Of a stretch of 6,505 nucleotides of DNA, positions 1 through 6,505 are shown piece after piece. The position numbers and the translations under genes are program-made. The notes below the pieces were generated by a model that did no database searches, was not told where the DNA came from, and saw only the letters and a program-made list of their open reading frames with translations. Position 1 is the stretch's first letter. Every line of letters starts with the position of its first letter. Source of the stretch: Acidobacteriota bacterium (GTDB lineage Bacteria > Acidobacteriota > UBA6911 > JACQSX01); assembly GCA_016199665.1 (NCBI GenBank), contig JACQGG010000207.1:1-6505 (forward strand), in the 5' to 3' direction.

Positions 1-2077
1 CGGCGTCCAGCGCCGCCAGGCTCTTTTCCATCCCCAGCGCCGAAAATCCGTAGGAGTGAGATTCGAAGACCGCCTCGCGGCAGAGCTGCAGCGGATGGAG
101 GAAATTGTCTTCCCTGCGCCTCCTGAGCCGGGAGAGCTGCAGTTCCCGCTCTTTCTCCAGCGTTTCCTCGCGGAAGACCGGCCTTTGGATCACTTCAGTC
201 AGCAGTTGGATGCCCCGCTGAAGGTTTCGAGAGAGAACCGAGAGTACGAATCCATAGTAGTCGGGCGCATTGATCACCTGCAATGTTCCGCCCAGGCTTT
301 CAAGCGCCAGCGCCAGCGAGCCATCCCGGTAGCGATCGCTCTCCCGGACAGCGAGGTTCAGCGCCAGTTCCGTAATGCCGCGGTTGTCCTCCTCCTCTTC
401 CAGTCTTCCTCCCGGATAAAGAAACGCGACATCGACCAGAGGAAGGCTGTGATCTTCCTTGAAATGGATGCGGGGGCCGCGAAGAACAGAGGTCTGCTTC
501 AGGGAGTACCGCCGGTAGTCGGGGGCAAACGCAGAGGTGGCCCCTTTTTCCGGCGCCGCAGGCAAGATTTCATGGGTCTCTCCGCGCCGCTTCTCCGCCA
601 TGGCGGGAACCCGGGCATCCAGCACGGCGCGCAGCCTGGCGGCGTCAAGCGCGCGCGCTTCCGCCTTGTGAGGCTGGTACTCCAGCAGGCTGAGATTTTC
701 TATCTTCAGATACTTTTCGGCTGCCTCCCGGACCTGGTCGGCAGTGACCTGCCGAACCTTCTGCACAAAAGTCTCCCGCCAGCGGTAATCCCCCAGTGCC
801 TCGAATTGAGCCAGTTGCGCGGCGCGCGACTGGCACTCTTCCAGGCCCCGGTAATAATCTCTCTCAATCAGCGTCACCGCCCGCTCCAGTTCTGCAACCT
901 CCAGCTTGCGGCTCCGCAGCAGTTCGATCTCAGCCAGAGCCGCCGGCGCCGCCTGATCGATCTTTGCCGGGTCCAATATGCAGCGAACCAGGAACATCCC
1001 CACTCCGGGGAAACTCATGGGGTCTACGTCCAAAGAGTCGACCAGCCGCTGCTTGTCCACAAGCTGCTGATAGAGAATGGAACCCTTTCCTGCGCCCAGA
1101 ACGTGGCCGAGCACCAGCAGCGGAAAATAATCGGCGTGCTCCATGCCGGCGGTATGGTAACCCAGCACGAGCTGGCTCTGCTGGATATCGCCGTGAAGTT
1201 CTGCGTAACGCATCGACTTCTGCTCCGGTTCGACAAGCGAGCCGGGAGCAGAAGACGATGGACGTTGGAACTGGCCGTACAGCTCAACTGCCTTTTCCAG
1301 GACTCGGTCCCGCTGCACGTCCCCGGAAATCACCAGGATGACCCGGTCCGGAGTATAGAACTGACGGTAGAAGCCCTGCAGTTTGTCCCTGGTGATGGAA
1401 CGCAGTCCGGCCTCGGATCCGATTCTCCAGCGGCGCATGCGATGTTTTTCAAAGGCCAGTTCCAGCAGCTTTTCCGTGGCAAAGGCTGCCGGGCTGTCCA
1501 GCTTGCGCCTGCCTTCCTGGATGATGACCTCGAGTTCTTTCTTCAGCTCACCGGCATCCAGGGCGCTGTTCAGGAGCGCATCCGCCTGGATTTCCATTGC
1601 CTTTCCCAGGTTCTCCGCCGGAACGACGCTGTAGTACCAGGTATGGTCGTAAATCGTACTGGCGTTCAAAACACCGCCGAGTGCGCGCGTGTCCCGGGCG
1701 ATCTGCCCCAGGCCGCGCCGGGCCGTCCCCTTAAAGAACATATGCTCCAGCACATGGGAGATCCCCACCATGTCGTCGCTCTCGTCAAAGTAGCCGGCCC
1801 GGACCCAGGTGCCGACACAAACCAAAGGCTGCGCCGGATATTCCTCGACAATGACGGTGAGGCCGTTTCTCATCACGGCGCGAACAAAATTCCCTTCATC
1901 GGTGCGAACGCGATACGATTTCATGAATTCAGGCATTCTGTTCCTCGGATTCTCGATGATGCCTCGTTGCCGGATCTGGCCGGACAGCGGCAGCGCAAGG
2001 AAGGCCGACAGCAGGAGCGCCGCTGCTGTTCCCTCACAAGCCCGCCGGAGGCGCACACTGGCACAAACAGGATGCAT
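1..2077 (-). CDS. M16 family zinc metallopeptidase (insulinase/pitrilysin type), C-terminus cut off by window edge
   Basis: The reading frame is open for 692 codons, from the ATG at 2077 to the window edge, with no stop. The zinc motif HVLEH (HxxEH) is at residues 108-112, followed by FFKGT; Glu188, in IIQEG, is 75 residues after the second His and fits the third zinc ligand. An N-terminal catalytic M16 domain (about 60-250) is followed by the usual middle part (LYQQL near 350). A second M16 domain starts near 540 (GGRLEEEEDNRGITEL) and lacks HxxEH, as non-catalytic second halves do. Family members of this layout are about 850-950 aa, so some 200 residues are missing. Residues 1-33 look like a signal peptide (basic, then a hydrophobic core at 17-31), suggesting export to the periplasm. 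An alternative start, Met48, has AGGA at 1942-1945, five bases upstream, and would give a cytosolic protein. I prefer 2077 because of the signal peptide. The family degrades peptides; the substrate is unknown. Confidence 0.93.
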   Translation of the reverse strand, partial: MHPVCASVRLRRACEGTAAALLLSAFLALPLSGQIRQRGIIENPRNRMPEFMKSYRVRTDEGNFVRAVMRNGLTVIVEEYPAQPLVCVGTWVRAGYFDESDDMVGISHVLEHMFFKGTARRGLGQIARDTRALGGVLNASTIYDHTWYYSVVPAENLGKAMEIQADALLNSALDAGELKKELEVIIQEGRRKLDSPAAFATEKLLELAFEKHRMRRWRIGSEAGLRSITRDKLQGFYRQFYTPDRVILVISGDVQRDRVLEKAVELYGQFQRPSSSAPGSLVEPEQKSMRYAELHGDIQQSQLVLGYHTAGMEHADYFPLLVLGHVLGAGKGSILYQQLVDKQRLVDSLDVDPMSFPGVGMFLVRCILDPAKIDQAAPAALAEIELLRSRKLEVAELERAVTLIERDYYRGLEECQSRAAQLAQFEALGDYRWRETFVQKVRQVTADQVREAAEKYLKIENLSLLEYQPHKAEARALDAARLRAVLDARVPAMAEKRRGETHEILPAAPEKGATSAFAPDYRRYSLKQTSVLRGPRIHFKEDHSLPLVDVAFLYPGGRLEEEEDNRGITELALNLAVRESDRYRDGSLALALESLGGTLQVINAPDYYGFVLSVLSRNLQRGIQLLTEVIQRPVFREETLEKERELQLSRLRRRREDNFLHPLQLCREAVFESHSYGFSALGMEKSLAALDA

Positions 2078-2091
2078 CTTCACCACGGGAG

Positions 2092-2122
2092 AGTATATCA
2101 TTCAAGTTTTTCTTGGGTTCAA
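2092..2122 (-). promoter_or_regulatory. Candidate promoter of the M16 peptidase gene
   Basis: On the minus strand an extended -10 (TGA then TATACT, the hexamer at 2092-2097) lies 15 bases upstream of the ATG at 2077. TTGAAC at 2117-2122 could be the -35, but the 19-bp spacer is long; the extended -10 may compensate. Transcription would begin around 2085, leaving a very short leader with no well-placed Shine-Dalgarno, so the long form may be translated from a nearly leaderless mRNA. This is judged by eye. Confidence 0.45.
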
Positions 2123-2292
2123 TCGGGGTTGTCTTCGAATGGGACCGGTATTATTTCAGCAGGCGCCGGTTGCCCGACGCTTCCCGCATGGATCCTGGCG
2201 TGCAGTCTTTGAAGCGGGATGCGGACACGAAATCTTGCGAGCGGTGAAAAGATTTTGGTCTTACCGTCTATGCAGCACGAGGGAAGATAAAC

Positions 2293-2418
2293 ATGGAGAT
2301 TCTCACCGCCATTTGGATTGCCATCGTTTTGCTGGTTGGCATCATGATCTTCAAGGGTCAGACAAGAAGCAGCCGCCAGATTCTGAAGGACTATCGCAGG
2401 CAGCGCCAGGCGCCTTGA
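2293..2418 (+). CDS. 41-aa single-pass membrane protein, function unknown
   Basis: A short frame runs from ATG (2293) to TGA (2416-2418) and encodes 41 residues. GAGGGA (2279-2284) lies eight bases before the ATG, a good ribosome binding site. Residues 3-19 are almost entirely hydrophobic (LTAIWIAIVLLVGIMIF spans 4-20) and should form one transmembrane helix. The tail from Lys21 is strongly basic (KGQTRSSRQILKDYRRQRQ), which by the positive-inside rule puts the C-terminus in the cytoplasm. A clean hydrophobic segment, a basic tail and a good ribosome binding site together look like a real small protein. I do not recognise the family. It is divergent from the M16 gene and separated from leuC by repeats, so context gives no function. 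It could regulate or stabilise a membrane complex, but nothing here shows that. Confidence 0.6.
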   Translation: MEILTAIWIAIVLLVGIMIFKGQTRSSRQILKDYRRQRQAP

Positions 2419-2507
2419 GGGCCGTTGGACCTGGCGCGCCGATGCGCCGCAGCATCACCTCGTCATCACCTCGCCAAACGGCAACAATACCTCAATCACC
2501 GCCAAGA

Positions 2508-2568
2508 CGCGGAGGACGCAGAGGCGGCGCAGAGAAAAGGCCTCCGCGCATTCTCTGCGACCTCTGCG
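2508..2568. repeat. Imperfect palindromic intergenic repeat (CGCAGAGG type)
   Basis: CGCAGAGG followed by CGCAGAGAA (2517-2536) is the inverse complement of TTCTCTGCG followed by CCTCTGCG (2551-2568), with a small bulge, giving a long stem over a 14-base loop. A second pairing, CGCGGAGG (2508-2515) with CCTCCGCG (2541-2548), competes with the first. From memory, near-palindromes of the CGCAGAG / CTCTGCG type are scattered between genes in many large GC-rich genomes. No protein is apparent in it. Confidence 0.7.
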
Positions 2569-2584
2569 TAGCAAGTCGGTAACT

Positions 2585-2607
2585 TCTTGTTTTTTGACAA
2601 GATTTTT
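2585..2607 (+). terminator. Possible weak rho-independent terminator after the 41-aa gene
   Basis: TCTTGT (2585-2590) pairs with ACAAGA (2597-2602) across a six-base loop, and five T residues follow at 2603-2607. The stem is short and AT-rich, so it would be weak. The larger GC-rich palindrome just upstream may assist. It would end transcription from the 41-aa gene before leuC. Confidence 0.35.
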
Positions 2608-2643
2608 CGTGACCCGAGAACCGAAATTGCCTTCTGACCCACT

Positions 2644-2788
2644 CGCCCTGAAGGGGCGAATGGAGATTAGCCAGGGGCAAGCGCACAGCGCGCCGCCCCT
2701 GGTAGGCGGGAGATTTCTTCAAATATTAGAGTGCCCTGAAGGGGCGCAGGAAGCGGGGAGGTCCGGCCCGGTGCCCCTTCAGGGCGCC
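2644..2788. repeat. Compound palindromic repeat element upstream of leuC
   Basis: Three copies of GCCCTGAAGGGGC are present: two direct (within 2644-2658, and 2733-2745) and one inverted (2773-2785). Each is itself a small palindrome. Copies two and three can pair as arms 2731-2747 and 2771-2787 (17 bases each, 15 Watson-Crick pairs plus two possible G-U) over a 23-base loop. The third copy alone forms a 7-bp stem (2770-2776 with 2782-2788). Between copies one and two, CCAGGGGC (2671-2678) pairs with GCCCCTGG (2695-2702), and GCGC/GCGC (2681-2684, 2688-2691) continues inside it. This resembles a repeat I recall from acidobacterial and verrucomicrobial genomes. It ends 63 bases before leuC, so if transcribed it would form a strongly structured leader. 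Confidence 0.75.
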
Positions 2789-2821
2789 CAGGCCGATGAA
2801 GCGTTCCGATTCTCGGCGAAT

Positions 2822-2850
2822 TTGGACAGGCGTGGTAAATTGAATACTGT
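2822..2850 (+). promoter_or_regulatory. Tentative promoter-like sequence abutting leuC
   Basis: TTGGAC (2822-2827) and TACTGT (2845-2850) are 17 bases apart and end one base before the leuC ATG. A rival -10, TAAATT (2836-2841) preceded by TGG, is an extended -10 with no good -35. The first would start transcription inside the gene. The second would start it a few bases before the ATG, giving a nearly leaderless mRNA. Matches are partial, and the real promoter may lie upstream of the palindromes. Confidence 0.22.
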
Positions 2851-2851
2851 T

Positions 2852-4248
<1,397 letters not shown>

Positions 4249-4249
<1 letters not shown>

Positions 4250-4276
4250 GTTACAGGTTCAAGGTTTGAGGTTCCA
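4249..4276 (+). repeat. Four degenerate 7-bp tandem repeats (GGTTNNA) at the leuC end
   Basis: GGTTACA, GGTTCAA, GGTTTGA and GGTTCCA follow each other without gaps; the first G is the last base of the leuC stop codon. The fixed positions are GGTT and the final A. Such heptamer runs are common between genes in several large bacterial genomes. The rest of the leuC-leuD gap (4277-4359) shows no gene and no clear terminator. Confidence 0.7.
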
Positions 4277-4377
4277 GGGCGCCGAACCGCGCCGCGGGCC
4301 TGTCCGCAGACCTCGGGTGACTCCGGACTCCAAAACGGGACCCTGGCCGATCTTGCGTTTTCAGAAGGACGACAACT

Positions 4378-5007
4378 ATGACGCCGTTTCAAACCCACAC
4401 GGGCCGAGTTGCACCGATTGACGCTGTCAACGTTGACACCGACCAGATCATTCCCAAGCAGTTCTTGAAGAAAATTGAGCGAACCGGGTTCGGGGAGTTC
4501 CTGTTTTTCGACTGGCGATACCTCCCCGATGGCGCTGAAAACCCCGACTTCATTCTCAACAAACCGGATCGGCGCGGCGCAACCATCCTGCTGGCCCGGA
4601 AAAACTTTGGCTGTGGTTCCAGCCGCGAGCATGCGCCCTGGGCCCTGGAGAACTACGGCTTTCGGGCGCTGATCGCCCCCAGCTTCGCCGACATTTTCTT
4701 CAACAATTGTTTCAAGAACGGATTGCTTCCGGCCGTTTTGACCGAGAATGAGGTGGATGCGCTTTTTCAGATGGCCGGGGCCGATCCCGGCCTGGAAGTC
4801 ACCGTAGACCTGCCGGCTCAAACAGTCACGGCCGGCGGCTTTCGCGCGAATTTTCAAATCGAACCTTTTCGAAAAGACTGCCTGCTGCGCGGGCTGGATG
4901 ACATCGGCCTGACGCTGCAGCATGAAGAAGCCATCGCGGCCTATGAGGCCCGGACTCGAAATATCAGATCCGGAAAGCTGATCCGGGACTCGGCCGGACA
5001 GGGTTAA
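4378..5007 (+). CDS. leuD: 3-isopropylmalate dehydratase small subunit (LeuD)
   Basis: This 209-aa protein, close to the usual 200 or so, is the small subunit that pairs with LeuC in the leucine-pathway isomerase and supplies the swivelling substrate-recognition domain. It begins MTPFQTHTGRVAPIDAVNVD and continues with the family signature TDQIIPKQFL. The motif NFGCGSSREHA is at residues 76-86, followed by APSFADIFFNNCFKNGLLP, all typical of LeuD. AAGGA (4365-4369) lies eight bases before the ATG and fixes the start. The 128-base gap from leuC is longer than in many bacteria, where the two are nearly contiguous. Co-transcription is still likely because no terminator is evident between them. 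leuB and leuA are not in the window. No obvious terminator follows; the only palindrome after the stop is CACAATTGTG (5015-5024), which has no loop and no T-tract. Confidence 0.97.
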   Translation: MTPFQTHTGRVAPIDAVNVDTDQIIPKQFLKKIERTGFGEFLFFDWRYLPDGAENPDFILNKPDRRGATILLARKNFGCGSSREHAPWALENYGFRALIAPSFADIFFNNCFKNGLLPAVLTENEVDALFQMAGADPGLEVTVDLPAQTVTAGGFRANFQIEPFRKDCLLRGLDDIGLTLQHEEAIAAYEARTRNIRSGKLIRDSAGQG

Positions 5008-5101
5008 TCCATCTCACAATTGTGGTGGCGCATTCCAGCGGATCGCACAACGACCAGCGGTTCACGGAGTGATGCGGAAAGCAAGTTGGGTCAATGGCTT
5101 A

Positions 5102-5362
5102 GCGAAGTTCGTCGCCGAACCGCGACCGTCAGGGAGCGGCGAAGTTCGTCGCCGAACCGCGACCGTCAGGGAGCGGCGCAGACGTCGCCGAACCGCGACC
5201 GTCAGGGAGCGGCGCAGACATCGCCGAACCGCGACCGTCAGGGAGCGGCGCAGACATCGCCGAACCGCGACCGTCAGGGAGCGGCGCAGACATCACCGAA
5301 CCGCGACCGTCAGGGAGCGGCGCAGACGTCGCCAAACCACGACCGTCAGGGAGCGGCGCAGA
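5102..5362. repeat. Seven-unit 36-bp tandem repeat array
   Basis: Units lie at 5102-5138, 5139-5175, 5176-5211, 5212-5247, 5248-5283, 5284-5319 and 5320-5355, then a broken eighth (5356-5362). The first two are 37 bp because they carry GAAGTTCGTCG where later ones have CAGACRTCG. The core GAACCGCGACCGTCAGGGAG is unchanged in units 1-6 and changed at two bases in unit 7, so the right-hand end is decaying. Each unit contains CCGC...GCGG arms around GTCAG and could fold into a small hairpin. On the minus strand the unit reads PLPDGRGS; I recall that peptide in many spurious acidobacterial protein predictions, which points to a dispersed non-coding repeat family. Units are contiguous with no unique spacers, so this is not CRISPR. 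The rest of the 379-base gap (5008-5386) shows nothing recognisable. Confidence 0.92.
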
Positions 5363-5386
5363 ATTTCAAGAGTGAAGGGCCGACAG

Positions 5387-5533
5387 ATGGCGAAAAGCGC
5401 AAGACATCGGGCCAAAATCAAGACAAGAAAGCCGACGGCGCCTCCCTCGAAAATCTTCAGAGACAAGACCAAGAACCCCTTCAGGAAGCGAAAACATCGG
5501 AAAAAACCTTCCGAGGAGACAGACCAGCCGCTG

Positions 5534-5539
<6 letters not shown>
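5387..5539 (+). CDS. 50-aa highly basic small protein, function unknown
   Basis: ATG at 5387 to TAA at 5537-5539 gives 50 residues. GAAGGG (5374-5379) lies seven bases before the ATG, a convincing ribosome binding site. The sequence begins MAKSARHRAKIKTRKP and is rich in Lys and Arg (clusters RKP, FRDKTK, RKRKHRKK), with a short acidic end (SEETDQPLL). It has no cysteines and no membrane segment. Such composition fits nucleic-acid binding, for example a ribosome-associated or DNA-binding small protein, but I do not recognise a family and that role is a guess. Its last six bases overlap the last six of ttcA on the other strand. The frame stays open upstream through the 36-bp array to a GTG at 5069, but I prefer 5387 because of the ribosome binding site. 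It could still be a chance frame. Confidence 0.5.
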
Positions 5540-6361
<822 letters not shown>

Positions 6362-6368
6362 TCTTAGA

Positions 6369-6390
6369 CTCCGGCCAGGCTCCTATTGTA
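6369..6390 (-). promoter_or_regulatory. Candidate -10 and ribosome binding site of ttcA
   Basis: Reading the minus strand, TACAAT at 6385-6390 is a good -10, and the Shine-Dalgarno GGAG (6369-6372) follows before the ATG at 6361. The hexamer 17 bases further upstream is TGCCGG, a poor -35, so the promoter may be weak or need an activator. A transcript starting near 6378 would have a leader of about 17 bases. Confidence 0.4.
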
Positions 6391-6453
6391 GCCGCAGGTA
6401 TGGATAACCGGCACTTCCGCCTTTGGAAGATTTTCAGCGCACCGGCAAGGCGG

Positions 6454-6505
6454 CAGTCAGCAATCAGAGCAATCAGCCGTCAGCCATCAGCAATCAGCCG
6501 TCAGC
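6454..6505 (+). repeat. Degenerate 7-bp tandem repeats (CAATCAG / CCGTCAG), cut by window edge
   Basis: CAGTCAG, CAATCAG, a two-base slip (AG), then CAATCAG, CCGTCAG, CCATCAG, CAATCAG and CCGTCAG run to the edge; all end in TCAG. This is a different consensus from the GGTTNNA heptamers after leuC but has the same 7-bp period. It lies upstream of the ttcA promoter and probably continues beyond the window. Confidence 0.8.

Noticed and set aside
56..2212. A 718-codon open frame on the plus strand.
   Set aside because: It is antisense to the M16 peptidase gene, whose frame carries HxxEH, the third zinc-ligand Glu, the domain order and a signal peptide. The plus-strand translation shows no recognisable domain and is a shadow of GC-rich codon use.
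2594..2622. Perfect -35 hexamer TTGACA at 2594-2599 as a leuC promoter.
   Set aside because: The hexamer at the right distance (2617-2622) is AGAACC, a poor -10, and the TTGACA lies in the loop and arm of the terminator-like hairpin.
2594..2851. Longer LeuC with 86 extra N-terminal residues.
   Set aside because: The upstream open frame translates palindromic repeat DNA, and the family N-terminus aligns with the ATG at 2852.
5015..5024. Palindrome CACAATTGTG after leuD as a terminator.
   Set aside because: It has no loop and no following T-tract; a perfect 10-bp palindrome can arise by chance or be a protein site, and nothing supports either.
5129..5335. Minus-strand protein with PLPDGRGS repeats.
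   Set aside because: It consists only of the 36-bp DNA repeat, which is open in several frames. It has no ribosome binding site or non-repeat domain and looks like a typical spurious prediction.
5102..5355. CRISPR array.
   Set aside because: The 36-bp units are contiguous and nearly identical along their whole length. There are no unique spacers and no cas genes in the window.

Overview
The window is a stretch of ordinary bacterial chromosome, GC-rich by eye, with housekeeping genes separated by unusually repeat-rich intergenic DNA. The repeat style suggests an acidobacterium: a 36-bp tandem unit whose minus-strand reading is PLPDGRGS-like, GCCCTGAAGGGGC palindromes around a CCAGGGGC/GCCCCTGG hairpin, and degenerate 7-bp repeats. 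From memory these are common in Acidobacteria (Solibacter-like lineages) and also occur in Verrucomicrobia and related phyla. The taxonomic call is an inference and no search was run.

Layout, left to right. (1) 1-2077, minus: most of a two-domain M16 (insulinase-type) zinc peptidase with a probable signal peptide; its C-terminus lies beyond the left edge. (2) 2293-2418, plus: a 41-aa single-pass membrane protein of unknown function, divergent from the peptidase. (3) 2419-2851: 433 bases with no convincing gene, holding a palindromic repeat, a possible weak terminator and a compound palindromic element just upstream of leuC. (4) 2852-4249 and 4378-5007, plus: leuC and leuD, the two subunits of 3-isopropylmalate dehydratase, separated by 128 bases that begin with 7-bp repeats. 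(5) 5008-5386: no convincing gene; seven tandem 36-bp units. (6) 5387-5539, plus: a 50-aa very basic protein with a good ribosome binding site, whose end overlaps the end of the next gene by 6 bases. (7) 5534-6361, minus: ttcA, the iron-sulfur tRNA 2-thiocytidine synthetase. (8) 6362-6505: the ttcA start region and a second family of 7-bp repeats running off the right edge.

LeuC and LeuD work together: they form the [4Fe-4S] isomerase that converts 2-isopropylmalate to 3-isopropylmalate in leucine biosynthesis. The other genes have no evident pathway link to them. Several long open frames lie antisense to the M16, leuC and leuD genes and are coding shadows. I see no convincing new multi-gene system. 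The items most worth following up are the two small proteins, the 36-bp array lying in frame with the basic one, and the hairpin-rich leader of leuC, which has no visible Shine-Dalgarno.
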